From IOR16 sp963521065 (lineage in GTDB: Bacteria; Bacillota; Clostridia; Peptostreptococcales; Anaerovoracaceae), in the NCBI GenBank assembly GCA_963521065.1, contig CAUQTI010000015.1:8380-72379 (forward strand): a DNA stretch of 64,000 nt, given 5' to 3'. This document shows, piece after piece, positions 1-8,562 of the stretch (positions within the stretch are counted from its first letter, which is position 1; every line of letters begins with the position of its first letter). Under the pieces are notes generated by a model that saw nothing but the letters and a program-made list of their open reading frames with translations, made no database searches and was not told where the DNA came from. Both the position numbers and the translations under genes were made by a program.

Positions 1-1169
1 GTAAACCAGTCCGGGATGAATATTTGAATTATGGGAAGCAATATATTGATGAGGAAGATATTACTGCTGTTACAGAAGTTTTAAAAAGTGAATTTTTGAC
101 ATGTGGGCCTAAGGTCAAAGAAATGGAGGACTCACTTTGTAATATTACAGGTGCTAACCATACAGTGGCGGTTTCTAATGGAACTGCCGCACTACACTTG
201 GCTTGTATGGCAGCTGAAATATGCTCTGGCGATGAAGTTATTGTATCTCCTATTACATTTGCTGCATCTGCTAATAGTATTAGATATTGCGGTGGAAAGC
301 CTGTTTTTGCTGATATAGATTCTAAATCATGGGAAATTTCTCCACAATGTATTGAAGAAAAGATTACAACTAAAACAAAAGCCGTAATAGCAGTGGATTT
401 TATGGGCCAAGCTGTTAAATTAAATGAGATTTCTAAAATTTGCAGAAAATATGGATTAATACTGATAGAGGATGCAGCACACTCTATTGGTACAAAGTAC
501 TGTGGTAAAATGGTAGGGGACATTGCTGATCTCACTACATTCAGTTTTCATCCAGTAAAAACAATTACTGCTGGTGAAGGTGGTGCAGTTTTAACAAATG
601 ATGAAAAAATGTATTTAAAAGTTTTAGAAGCTAGAAGTCATGGAATTACTCGTGATAAAAATCGAATGGAATATAGGCAGGAAGGTGATTGGTACTATGA
701 ACAAAAATTCTTAGGGTATAATTATCGCATCACTGATTTACAAGCAGCGCTTTGTTGTAGTCAATTAAAAAAATTAGAAATATTTGCAGAGAGACGAAAG
801 AAATTAGTTTCAATGTACAATGAACAATTTCAGTCGATGCCAGGTGTTCAGATTCCACTAGAAATAGAAGATTCAGATACAGTTCGACATTTATACATGA
901 TTTGGATTGATTTAAAAAGGCTAACAGCTGATAGAAAAACAATATTCAATGCATTAAGAGCTGAGAACATAGGTGTAAATGTTCACTATATACCCGTTTA
1001 TTGGTTGCCCGACTATCAGAGGTTGGGTTATGAGAAAGGGTTGTGCCCTAATGCAGAGAAGTTTTATGAAGGCGCAATTACACTTCCTTTACATTATCAG
1101 ATGACTGATGATGATATTTTTGATGTTGTTTTAGCAGTTAAAAAAGTTTTATCGTATTTTGAGAAGTAA
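1..1169 (+). CDS. pseC: UDP-4-amino-4,6-dideoxy-N-acetyl-beta-L-altrosamine transaminase (PseC), 5' end cut by window edge
   Basis: PLP-dependent aminotransferase of the DegT/DnrJ/EryC1 family. PseC forms the 4-amino sugar intermediate of pseudaminic acid, using glutamate as amino donor. The Schiff-base lysine lies in an SFHPVKT motif (bases about 543-563) followed by AGEGG, the arrangement typical of PseC-like enzymes. SNGTAALHLA near the N-terminus is the usual cofactor phosphate-binding segment. A TTG at 24 could be read as a start, but the frame is open to base 3 and encodes Lys-Pro-Val-Arg-Asp-Glu-Tyr-Leu ahead of Asn-Tyr-Gly-Lys, which matches the usual N-terminus of this family. The gene therefore most likely starts just outside the window. 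It lies 4 bp before pseI. PseB and PseF are not in view and may be upstream. Confidence 0.9.
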   Translation, partial: KPVRDEYLNYGKQYIDEEDITAVTEVLKSEFLTCGPKVKEMEDSLCNITGANHTVAVSNGTAALHLACMAAEICSGDEVIVSPITFAASANSIRYCGGKPVFADIDSKSWEISPQCIEEKITTKTKAVIAVDFMGQAVKLNEISKICRKYGLILIEDAAHSIGTKYCGKMVGDIADLTTFSFHPVKTITAGEGGAVLTNDEKMYLKVLEARSHGITRDKNRMEYRQEGDWYYEQKFLGYNYRITDLQAALCCSQLKKLEIFAERRKKLVSMYNEQFQSMPGVQIPLEIEDSDTVRHLYMIWIDLKRLTADRKTIFNALRAENIGVNVHYIPVYWLPDYQRLGYEKGLCPNAEKFYEGAITLPLHYQMTDDDIFDVVLAVKKVLSYFEK

Positions 1170-1173
1170 GAAC

Positions 1174-2217
1174 ATGAGAAAATTTGAAGAAATATTAAGT
1201 AAAAAAGTTTATATAATTGCAGAGATGTCAGCTAATCATGCTGGTATGCTTCAGCATGCGTTAGAAATTGTCAGGGCTGCAAAAGAGGCGGGTGCAGATT
1301 GTTTGAAAATACAGACATATACTCCTGACACTTTAACGATTCCTTGTGAGAATGAGTATTTTAAAATAAAAGGTGGACTTTGGGATGGAAGTTCTTTGTA
1401 TCATCTTTATGAAAAAGCATATACTCCTTGGGAATGGCATAAAGAGATTAAAATGGAGTGCGAAAAAGTTGGATTGGACTTTTTATCTACCCCTTTTGAC
1501 AACACAGCGGTTGATTTTTTGGAAGAACTTGGAGTCGAATTTTATAAAATTGCTTCTTTTGAACTAGTTGATATTCCTCTTATACGTTATGTAGCAAAAA
1601 AGAAAAAACCTATTATAATGTCTTGCGGGATGGCTAACGAAACGGAGATTAATGAGGCAGTTGAAGCAGCTCGTAGTGAAGGCAATGACGAAATAATTTT
1701 ATTAAAGTGCTGCAGTGAGTATCCTGCAAATTATGATGATATGAATTTAGCTACCATCCCGTATATGGCCGAAATTTTTGGGTTACCGATTGGTTTATCA
1801 GATCACTCTATGGGATACATAGCAGATGTTATAGCAGTAGCGTTAGGAGCGAGGGTTATTGAGAAACATTTTTGCATAACTAGAGATATTGAAAATCCAG
1901 ACAGTAAATTTTCCATGGAATTTGATGAATTCAAAGAGATGGTTAAGCAAGTAAGAGATGCTAAAAAGATTGTTGGATTAAGAAAATGTGAGCTAAGTGA
2001 AGCAGAGAAGGCAAGTCTGATATTTAGAAAATCTATTTTTGCTGTGAAAGATATAAAAGCTGGGGACATTTTTACTGAAAAAAATATTAGAGTGATACGA
2101 CCAGGTTATGGAATAAAACCTAAATATTACGAAACTATTAAGGGAATGAATGCTTCAAAAGATATAAAACGTGGTGAACCCATTTCATTTGATTTAATAA
2201 ACGGTGTAATTAAATGA
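1174..2217 (+). CDS. pseI: Pseudaminic acid synthase (PseI, NeuB family)
   Basis: Condenses the 2,4-diacetamido-trideoxy-altrose product of PseG with phosphoenolpyruvate to give pseudaminic acid. The protein of about 347 residues has the NeuB TIM barrel: IIAEMSANHAG at the N-terminus, KIQTYTPDT, STPFD, KIASFE, IMSCGMA, LLKCCSEYPA, GLSDHS and EKHF. A C-terminal SAF/antifreeze-like domain (about residues 285-347) contains IRVIRPGYGIKPK. The N-terminal MSANHAG form fits PseI rather than NeuB proper. A TTG at 1159 overlapping pseC is possible, but the ATG at 1174 sits about 8 nt after a GAGAAG and gives the normal length, so it was chosen. Part of the pse operon. Confidence 0.92.
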   Translation: MRKFEEILSKKVYIIAEMSANHAGMLQHALEIVRAAKEAGADCLKIQTYTPDTLTIPCENEYFKIKGGLWDGSSLYHLYEKAYTPWEWHKEIKMECEKVGLDFLSTPFDNTAVDFLEELGVEFYKIASFELVDIPLIRYVAKKKKPIIMSCGMANETEINEAVEAARSEGNDEIILLKCCSEYPANYDDMNLATIPYMAEIFGLPIGLSDHSMGYIADVIAVALGARVIEKHFCITRDIENPDSKFSMEFDEFKEMVKQVRDAKKIVGLRKCELSEAEKASLIFRKSIFAVKDIKAGDIFTEKNIRVIRPGYGIKPKYYETIKGMNASKDIKRGEPISFDLINGVIK

Positions 2218-2241
2218 CAAATTAAAAGTAAGGGGGCTTTT

Positions 2242-3309
2242 ATGATAGCGTTTAGGGTAGATGCTAATGATAAGGTTGGGATGGGGCATTTAATGAGAAG
2301 TGTTGCTATTGCACAGGAATTAAAAGAATTGGGTGCTCAGGTTATTTTTGTGACTTCTGATTTAAGTTCAAAAGTTTATTTGGATAGTTTCAATATTAAT
2401 TCTTTACAGCTTAATTCTAAGTGGGACAATCTAGATGGAGAAGTTGCACAAATAGTTGATGTTATTAGGGCTAAGCAAATATCATTATTGGTAATTGATA
2501 GTTACCAAGTAACGAAAAATTATTTGGATAAGATGATACAATATACAACGATTGCATATATTGATGATTTTGCAAATCAGATATGGCCTACTGATATTAT
2601 AATAAATTATAATGTTTCAGCATCGGAGCAATGGTATAAGCGGAATTATAAAGAAAAAAAGATTTTAGTAGGACCTTATTATGTACCTTTAAGAAAAGAG
2701 TTTCGCAACATAAAAATAAATCCATTAAGATTTGAAGTAAATGATATATTTATCTCAACGGGAAGTACTGATTTATATAATTTTGCAGTGCAATTTTTAA
2801 ATATAGCTTTGAGAAGAGAAGATACTAGGAAACTACGGTACCATCTTATTATAGGTAAATATTTTCAAAAAATAGAACAGTTGCAACTTATTAAAGAAGA
2901 AAATGAAAATGTGTATTTATATAAAAATGTAGAATCTATAAGTACAATTATGAGTAAATGTGACGTGGCAATTTCTGCTGCAGGGTCGACATTATATGAA
3001 CTATGCGCTTGTGGTGTTCCTACAATAACCTTTAGCTTTGCAGACAATCAAATTTTGCCAAGGACTATTTTCGGGAAAAAGAATATTATGATAGATTGCG
3101 GTGATTTTAGAGAAGAACACGAGACTTGTATAGATAATATTATAGATGCTATTCATATGTTGCAATCGCTAGTATTAAGAAATACGTTGAGAGAAAAAGG
3201 TAGAAGGTTAGTTGCAGGAGGAGAGGGTGCGCTAGAATTGGCAAAACGTCTTAAAGATAAATTGGAAACGGAGGACATGAATCATGAATGCAAACATTTT
3301 GATGGATGA
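2242..3309 (+). CDS. pseG: UDP-2,4-diacetamido-2,4,6-trideoxy-beta-L-altropyranose hydrolase (PseG)
   Basis: GT-B-fold hydrolase that removes UDP from the bis-acetamido altrose sugar nucleotide, giving the free sugar used by PseI. The N-terminus carries FRVDANDKVGMGHLMRS, the glycine/histidine-rich signature of PseG (catalytic His in GMGH). The C-terminal half has SAAGSTLYELCACGVPTITF, the nucleotide-binding segment. The 355-residue length is normal to slightly long. A strong AAGGGGG lies ahead of the ATG. Its 3' end overlaps the next gene by 26 bp, consistent with translational coupling. pseC-pseI-pseG in a row makes the pseudaminic acid assignment secure. The N-acetyltransferase step (PseH) may be done by a gene outside the window or by one of the acyltransferases downstream. 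Confidence 0.88.
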   Translation: MIAFRVDANDKVGMGHLMRSVAIAQELKELGAQVIFVTSDLSSKVYLDSFNINSLQLNSKWDNLDGEVAQIVDVIRAKQISLLVIDSYQVTKNYLDKMIQYTTIAYIDDFANQIWPTDIIINYNVSASEQWYKRNYKEKKILVGPYYVPLRKEFRNIKINPLRFEVNDIFISTGSTDLYNFAVQFLNIALRREDTRKLRYHLIIGKYFQKIEQLQLIKEENENVYLYKNVESISTIMSKCDVAISAAGSTLYELCACGVPTITFSFADNQILPRTIFGKKNIMIDCGDFREEHETCIDNIIDAIHMLQSLVLRNTLREKGRRLVAGGEGALELAKRLKDKLETEDMNHECKHFDG

Positions 3310-4060
3310 TATTATAGAACAATTACAGATAGAAGCTGGAGATATTGTAATGGTTGCTTCAGATATTGTTAGATTATGGGCGGAATATAGAAGAGCTCAT
3401 GGTTCGTTTTCACCAGAAGATTTAATTCGAAGCATATTAAATAAAGTTACACAAGAAGGAACCGTTTTATTTCCTACATATAGTTGGGATTTTTGTCATG
3501 GAAAAGGTTTTAATTATTATAAAACAGCCCCTATGACAGGGGGACTTGGAAAAATTGCATTAGGAATGGAAGGGTTTATTCGAACGAGACATCCTATTTA
3601 CTCTTTTGCTGCTTGGGGAAAGGATAAGGATCTATTGTATAGTATGGATAATATTAGCTCGTTTGGAGAGGATTCGCCATTTGGTTATATGCATAAAAAA
3701 AATGGTAAAAATCTTTTTATAGGAGTTCCTTTCATAAAAAGTCTTTCTTTTGTACATTATGTTGAAGAGCAAATAAACGTACCATATCGTTATCATAAAA
3801 ATTTTACTGGAGAGTATGTGGATCGGTTTGGAAGTTGTATGGAAAAAACATACTCTATGTATGTAAGGAATCTTGATATGAATATGCTACAACTGGATGC
3901 GGTTGAATCATTTATGGAGAACATTGTACGACAAAAATTATATTTTTATAAAACAGAATTTAAGATTTTGAATTTTTTTGAAATCTATAAGATTGTAAGT
4001 GCAGATATACGAGAAAATCGAAGTAGGAATTTAGTTAGCTATATTGGACAGGAGGAATAG
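3284..4060 (+). CDS. AAC(3)-family (antibiotic_NAT-like) N-acyltransferase
   Basis: A 258-residue protein of the aminoglycoside 3-N-acetyltransferase fold, a family that moves an acyl group from CoA (or a related thioester) to an amine. Visible family features are GDIVMVASDI near the N-terminus, GTVLFPTYSWDF, the TGGLGKIAL segment, RTRHPIYSFAAWG (the RS/TxHP-type motif) and SPFGYMHKKNGKNLFIG. A GGAGG at about 3270 precedes the ATG. In a pseudaminic acid operon the substrate is far more likely an amino sugar than an antibiotic. It could supply the N-acyl group at C5 or C7 of the nonulosonate. The family assignment is fairly firm; the substrate is inference. Confidence 0.75.
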   Translation: MNANILMDDIIEQLQIEAGDIVMVASDIVRLWAEYRRAHGSFSPEDLIRSILNKVTQEGTVLFPTYSWDFCHGKGFNYYKTAPMTGGLGKIALGMEGFIRTRHPIYSFAAWGKDKDLLYSMDNISSFGEDSPFGYMHKKNGKNLFIGVPFIKSLSFVHYVEEQINVPYRYHKNFTGEYVDRFGSCMEKTYSMYVRNLDMNMLQLDAVESFMENIVRQKLYFYKTEFKILNFFEIYKIVSADIRENRSRNLVSYIGQEE

Positions 4061-4065
4061 GTAAT

Positions 4066-5355
4066 ATGGAAGATTTTCTTGATGTTGGCCAACAAATGTA
4101 TCATTTAGCAACAAGATTATATCCAATTTGTAGAAGCATAACCGGAAATGGCGTAAGAGAAAGTTTAAGGATATTAAACGATATTTGTGAAATGGAAGTA
4201 ATTGAAGTACCGTCAGGAACGGAAGTTTTTGACTGGACTGTACCTAAAGAATGGAATATAACAGAAGCATATATAGAGACATTAGCTGGAGAAAGAGTAA
4301 TTGACTTTAAGCAAAGCAATTTACATGTAGTAGGATATTCGCTACCAGTTGATAAAATCATTTCAAGAGAAGAACTTTATTCTATTATTTATGTTGATGA
4401 TAAACTAGTAGATGCTATACCATATGTGACATCTTACTATAAGGAACGTTATGGATTTTGTATGAGTAAGAGGCAAAAGGAGAATTTAAAAGAGGATAAG
4501 TACCATATTGTCATTAAAAGTGAAATGAAAAATGGATATCTAACATACGGAGAAATTAAAATTCCTGGAGAATCTGAGCAAGAAGTGTTTTTATCAACAT
4601 ATGTTTGTCACCCTTCAATGGCCAATAATGAATTATCGGGACCGTGTTTAGCTATTTACTTGGCAAAAGAATTAAAAAAGCTTATACATAGGCGTTATAG
4701 TTACAGAATTATTTTTATACCAGAAACTATTGGATCAATTACATATTTAAGCAAAAATTATTTAGAGATGAGACAGCGTACTGTAGCAGGTTTCAATATA
4801 TCTTGTGTTGGTGATGATAGAACTTATTCTTACATTGCGTCAAGATACGGTAATACGTTAGCAGATAGAGCGGCAAAAAATGTTTTAAAATTTCATTACC
4901 CTGAATATAAAGAATATTCTTTTTTAGAGAGAGGCTCGGATGAACGTCAATATTGTGCACCAGGTATTGATTTACCTTTATGTGGTATATGCAGATCAAA
5001 ATATGGTGAATATCCAGAGTATCATACTTCAAGGGATGATCTTACGCTTATTTCCGCAGGTGGTTTGGCGGGGGCTTTTGAGGTGTATTGGAAAATACTA
5101 ATGGCTTTGGAAAACAATTTCGTTTATACGAATGTGTATTTATGCGAACCTCAACTTGGAAAGCGTGGGTTATACCCAAGTGTAAGTAAAAGAGGTATTT
5201 ATGATAAGGTTAAAGCATTAACAAACTTTATTGCATATGCTGATGGAAATCAAGACTTAATACAGATGAGTGATATTATAAATGTACCTATGGATGAATT
5301 GATAGTTATAGCAGAAAAGTTGGAGCGTAACGGTATAATAAGAAAGTTGTCATGA
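4066..5355 (+). CDS. DUF4910 aminopeptidase-like protein with C-terminal winged-helix segment
   Basis: A 429-residue protein matching the DUF4910 family, which has an M28-like zinc peptidase fold and is often found in polysaccharide and glycopeptide clusters. Candidate metal ligands are present: the His in TYVCHPSMANNELSGP, GSDERQYCAPG, and the His in PEYHTSRDD. The last 80 residues or so look like the winged-helix domain that often follows. It begins 5 bp after the preceding gene behind a GGAGGA. Members have been proposed to hydrolyse or form amide bonds on modified sugars, but the reaction here is unknown. With the AAC(3)-like neighbour, an amide-forming or amide-trimming step on the sugar's N-acyl group is a reasonable guess. 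Confidence 0.75.
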   Translation: MEDFLDVGQQMYHLATRLYPICRSITGNGVRESLRILNDICEMEVIEVPSGTEVFDWTVPKEWNITEAYIETLAGERVIDFKQSNLHVVGYSLPVDKIISREELYSIIYVDDKLVDAIPYVTSYYKERYGFCMSKRQKENLKEDKYHIVIKSEMKNGYLTYGEIKIPGESEQEVFLSTYVCHPSMANNELSGPCLAIYLAKELKKLIHRRYSYRIIFIPETIGSITYLSKNYLEMRQRTVAGFNISCVGDDRTYSYIASRYGNTLADRAAKNVLKFHYPEYKEYSFLERGSDERQYCAPGIDLPLCGICRSKYGEYPEYHTSRDDLTLISAGGLAGAFEVYWKILMALENNFVYTNVYLCEPQLGKRGLYPSVSKRGIYDKVKALTNFIAYADGNQDLIQMSDIINVPMDELIVIAEKLERNGIIRKLS

Positions 5356-5375
5356 GTATGTAGGAGGAGCAACAG

Positions 5376-6053
5376 TTGTATTATGAAGATAATATGTGGG
5401 TGATTTGTAAAGAAGGCATGGATGATTATAAAATTTTTCCAAGGGATAAAAGCAATATAGGAAGTTATATTAAAATACCTGCATTTGTTAACGGACATGC
5501 CATAAAAAAAATAGATGACAGAGCATTTTTTAATTGTGACAAGTTAAAAATTTTAGAAATTGAAAATGGTATTATTGAAATTGGTAATAGTGTTTTTGGT
5601 AATTGTACTGCTTTACGTATAGTAAACTTGCCGACTAGCATGAAGAAAATTCAAAAATGGGCGTTCTCATATTGCGAATCCTTGGAACAGCTCATTTGTT
5701 CTGATAATATGAGTGAGATTTGTGGATATGCATTTTATAGATGTCTCAATTTGAAAGAAATAAAGCTTAATGAAGGACTGAAAGCTATAGGGGATTACGC
5801 ATTTTCAGAGTGTGAAAATATAAAGAATATAAGATTACCAAGTACACTGCGTGGAATAGGTATGAAGGCATTTGCAGGATGTAAATCATTGAATTGTGTT
5901 GAATTTCGCGAGGGAATAAGGAATGTAGGAACTTATATGTTTCAAGAATGTAGGGACTTAGAGAAAGTACTTCTAACAAAGAGCATTAAGGGAATTGGCA
6001 GTGCTGCCTTTGATGGATGCTTAAAATTGGATAAGTTGGAAGTACGGTTATAG
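5376..6053 (+). CDS. BspA-like leucine-rich-repeat (LRR_5) protein without signal peptide
   Basis: A 225-residue protein built from about seven LRR_5-type repeats of roughly 23 residues. Each has an 'AF..C..L..I.l...i..IG..aF' pattern, for example AFFNCDKLKILEIENG, AFYRCLNLKEIKLNEG, AFSECENIKNIRLPS, AFAGCKSLNCVEFREG and AFDGCLKLDKLEV. The start is a TTG at 5376, seven bases after GGAGGA at 5363; no ATG is equally well placed. BspA-like proteins are usually secreted and adhesive, but this one has no signal peptide or anchor, so it is predicted to be cytoplasmic. It sits inside the operon between a DUF4910 gene and the acyl-carrier cassette. It could be a scaffold or protein-binding partner; function unknown. 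Confidence 0.7.
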   Translation: MYYEDNMWVICKEGMDDYKIFPRDKSNIGSYIKIPAFVNGHAIKKIDDRAFFNCDKLKILEIENGIIEIGNSVFGNCTALRIVNLPTSMKKIQKWAFSYCESLEQLICSDNMSEICGYAFYRCLNLKEIKLNEGLKAIGDYAFSECENIKNIRLPSTLRGIGMKAFAGCKSLNCVEFREGIRNVGTYMFQECRDLEKVLLTKSIKGIGSAAFDGCLKLDKLEVRL

Positions 6054-6076
6054 AGTTTTATAAGGGTGAGTAAAAG

Positions 6077-6733
6077 TTGAAGATAAAATCATTTCTAACA
6101 CCATTGATAGGGTCAAATATGTATGTTATTGCAAGCAGGGAACACGGAATTATTGTTGATCCATATTTTTCGCAAGAAAGCCTTAAGTGGGTAGAAACTC
6201 AAGTTAAAAATGTTGACTATATCTTTTTAACTCATGAGCATTTTGATCATACAAGTGGAGTTGAGTCATTTAAGAAAATATATGGGAGTCAAATTGTATG
6301 CAGTAGATTATGTGAGCAAGTCATAATAAGAGATAAAACTAGACTACATCGGGAGTGTGATATATTACTAAAAATGAGCATGAAGAAGTCTTTAAGCTTA
6401 GATCCATTAAATAATTTTAATGCAGATATTGTATTTCAAGGAGAAACTGCATTTATTTGGGAGAATCACAATCTTATTTTCTTTGAAACCCCAGGCCATT
6501 CAATGGGGAGCAGTTGTATGTTGGTTGATAAAGCGTATTTATTTGTTGGGGATACTTTATTGAGTGATAAATTCACTATTACTAAATTTCCAGGAGGTAA
6601 TGATAAGCTTTTAGAAGAGATAACAATTCCACTTTTGAAAAAATTTAGGAAAAATATCTTAGTTTTTCCGGGACATGGAATTCAATTTTATTTAAAAGAC
6701 GTTATATTTAGACAATGGAGGAATAAAAAATGA
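6077..6733 (+). CDS. Metallo-beta-lactamase-fold hydrolase
   Basis: A 218-residue MBL-fold protein of glyoxalase II type. The metal-binding motif THEHFDHTSG (HxHxDH) is at about residues 52-61, the third-site His is in FETPGHSMGSS, the bridging Asp is in FVGDTLL, and the last His is in FPGHG. All expected zinc ligands are present. The start is TTG at 6077 after an AAGGGTGAG. It overlaps the acyl carrier protein gene by 4 bp (ATGA). That coupling suggests it is a thioesterase or editing hydrolase acting on acyl-ACP, much as PksB-like MBL enzymes accompany carrier proteins in trans-AT polyketide clusters. The fold is certain; the substrate is inferred. Confidence 0.8.
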   Translation: MKIKSFLTPLIGSNMYVIASREHGIIVDPYFSQESLKWVETQVKNVDYIFLTHEHFDHTSGVESFKKIYGSQIVCSRLCEQVIIRDKTRLHRECDILLKMSMKKSLSLDPLNNFNADIVFQGETAFIWENHNLIFFETPGHSMGSSCMLVDKAYLFVGDTLLSDKFTITKFPGGNDKLLEEITIPLLKKFRKNILVFPGHGIQFYLKDVIFRQWRNKK

Positions 6734-6966
6734 CAAATTTAGAAAAGTACACGAATATATTTAAGGAGGCCTTTGGCATCAACGAAAGTCAAGCTGTGGC
6801 TCTGAAGTTTCAAGATATCTCAGAATGGGACTCTGTGGGGCATATGACTTTAGTGGCGATGCTAGAAGAAGCATTTGACATTATGCTAGATACGGATGAT
6901 ATTATTGATTTAGCATCATTCGATATTGGGAAAGAAATTTTAGCGAAGTATGATGTAGTGATATAG
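6730..6966 (+). CDS. Acyl carrier protein
   Basis: A 78-residue acidic carrier protein. The phosphopantetheine attachment site is Ser35 in WDSVGHM, with the usual Asp before it and a helix of LVAMLEEAFDI after it. It begins inside the stop region of the MBL gene (ATGA overlap), so the two are translationally coupled. It is followed after 8 bp by an SDR reductase. No fatty-acid genes are nearby, so this is a dedicated carrier for the glycan cassette rather than housekeeping AcpP. The AMP-forming ligase, LuxE/LuxC and the transketolases are possible partners. No dedicated phosphopantetheinyl transferase is seen in the window; a host AcpS would be needed. Confidence 0.88.
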   Translation: MTNLEKYTNIFKEAFGINESQAVALKFQDISEWDSVGHMTLVAMLEEAFDIMLDTDDIIDLASFDIGKEILAKYDVVI

Positions 6967-6974
6967 GTGTATAA

Positions 6975-7736
6975 ATGTTAGAGGGTAAAAATGTAATAAT
7001 AACTGGATCAAATCGTGGAATTGGAAATGCAATTGTTAAGACTTTTGCGAAACAGGGTGCCAATATTTGGGCTTGTGCCCGACAATATAATTCTCAATTT
7101 GAAGAAGAAATGGAAAGCCTTGCATTGGAGTGCAATACAAAGATACAACCTATCTATTTTGATTTAAATAAAAGTGAAGAGATAAGAGCTGCAGTAAAAG
7201 AAATAAGGAAAGAGAAGAAACCTATAAATACCTTAGTGACTGCAGCTGGAGTGAATTCTGAGTATCGTCGCTTTCAAATGATAACTATGGATAATTATAA
7301 ACATCTTCTTCAGAGTAATTTTTTAGGGCATCTGGAGCTTACACAACTAATCTCAAGAATGATGATTCAACAGCGGAATGGGAGTATTATCCATTTATCA
7401 AGTATTGCAGGTACTGATGGTTTTTTTGCAAGCTGTGATTATGTGGCTAGTAAGGCTGCCATTATGGGAGCGACTGTACAGCAAGCAAGAGAGCTAGGAA
7501 TGTTTGGAATTAGGGTCAATCATATAGCGCCTGGTATAACTGAGACTGAGATGCTAAACCAGGGGAAAAAGGAAATGTTGAACAGCATTATTCCTGCAAT
7601 TATGCTTGGGCGTTTTGCCAAACCACAAGAAATTGCTAATGCAGCACTATTTCTTGCCTCTGATTTGTCAACATATATAACGGCTCAAGAAATTCGTGTA
7701 GACGGAGGATGTAATCCACCTAGAGCAAATTGGTGA
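6975..7736 (+). CDS. Short-chain dehydrogenase/reductase (FabG-like)
   Basis: A 253-residue classical SDR. The NAD(P)-binding TGSNRGIG motif is at residues 10-17, the structural TAAGV replaces the usual NNAG, and the catalytic Ser-Tyr-Lys set is in HLSSIAG and YVASK. The C-terminus has HIAPGITETEM and IRVDGG, as in FabG-type 3-oxoacyl-ACP reductases. Position next to an acyl carrier protein suggests it reduces a carrier-bound keto group, but an NDP-sugar or free ketone substrate cannot be excluded. It is 16 bp from the first transketolase gene and clearly in the same operon. Confidence 0.83.
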   Translation: MLEGKNVIITGSNRGIGNAIVKTFAKQGANIWACARQYNSQFEEEMESLALECNTKIQPIYFDLNKSEEIRAAVKEIRKEKKPINTLVTAAGVNSEYRRFQMITMDNYKHLLQSNFLGHLELTQLISRMMIQQRNGSIIHLSSIAGTDGFFASCDYVASKAAIMGATVQQARELGMFGIRVNHIAPGITETEMLNQGKKEMLNSIIPAIMLGRFAKPQEIANAALFLASDLSTYITAQEIRVDGGCNPPRANW

Positions 7737-7752
7737 GATAAAGAGGAATTTT

Positions 7753-8562
7753 ATGAATAATAAGCTTACTTTAATTTCTAGAGAAATGCGTTTAAATATA
7801 CTAAAAATGTCATATAACTGTGGAAATATGGGAGCACATTTAGGCGGTAGTATGTCTTGTGTTGAAATATTGGCTGTTCTTTACTCTAAGTTTTTAAGAA
7901 TGGATAAAGAAAATCCTTATTGGGAAGAACGAGATCGGTTTATTATGAGTAAAGCACATGCCGTTATGGCACAGTATGCGGCATTAAGACAGATTGGTTT
8001 TCTTTCTGATGATGATTTAGATCATGCGATGACATCTGGGTCTATATTACTAAAACATCCAAAGATGAACATTACGTATGGTATTGAATTTTCTGGGGGG
8101 AGTTTAGGCCAAGGGTTGTCACTTGGCGTAGGAACTGCGATTGCGTTAAAAAGAAAAGGATTAATACATTCAAAAGTATACGTATTAGTAGGTGATGGTG
8201 AGTGTGATGAAGGATCAATATGGGAGGCGGCAGCATTAGCTGGGCATAGAAAACTGAATAACTTGGTTGTTATAGTAGATTGTAATCGTTTACAAAATGA
8301 TGGAACAACCGATCAAATTTTAGATAAAGGTAGTTTAGAATTAAGGTGGAAATCATTTGGTTTTATAACTTGTACTGTTGATGGTCACAGTTTAACAGAA
8401 TTAGAAGAGGCTTTTTCAACACAGTATCAAGAGAGCCCGCTCGCAATATTAGCGAATACGGTTAAGGGGAAAGGTGTTTCTTTTGCAGAAAATGTAGTAG
8501 AATGGCATGCGTCTACTTTAACTAAGCAGTTATATGAACAGGCATTGGAGGAACTGAGTTGA
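7753..8562 (+). CDS. Transketolase N-terminal subunit (first of two split pairs)
   Basis: A 269-residue thiamine-diphosphate-binding half transketolase. The ThDP/Mg motif runs from GDGECDEGSIWEAA (about residues 152-165) to VIVDCNRLQNDG. GAHLGGSMSCVEIL and ERDRFIMSKAHAV are the usual substrate-channel segments. In the second, the normally invariant Gly of SKGH is Ala (SKAH), while its own paralogue 1.8 kb downstream keeps SKGHG. The His is retained. The 3' end overlaps its C-terminal partner gene by 4 bp. Two-gene transketolases of this kind move a two-carbon ketol unit. In secondary pathways they can donate it to unusual acceptors, including carrier proteins (as proposed for naphthyridinomycin biosynthesis). 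Confidence 0.87.
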   Translation: MNNKLTLISREMRLNILKMSYNCGNMGAHLGGSMSCVEILAVLYSKFLRMDKENPYWEERDRFIMSKAHAVMAQYAALRQIGFLSDDDLDHAMTSGSILLKHPKMNITYGIEFSGGSLGQGLSLGVGTAIALKRKGLIHSKVYVLVGDGECDEGSIWEAAALAGHRKLNNLVVIVDCNRLQNDGTTDQILDKGSLELRWKSFGFITCTVDGHSLTELEEAFSTQYQESPLAILANTVKGKGVSFAENVVEWHASTLTKQLYEQALEELS

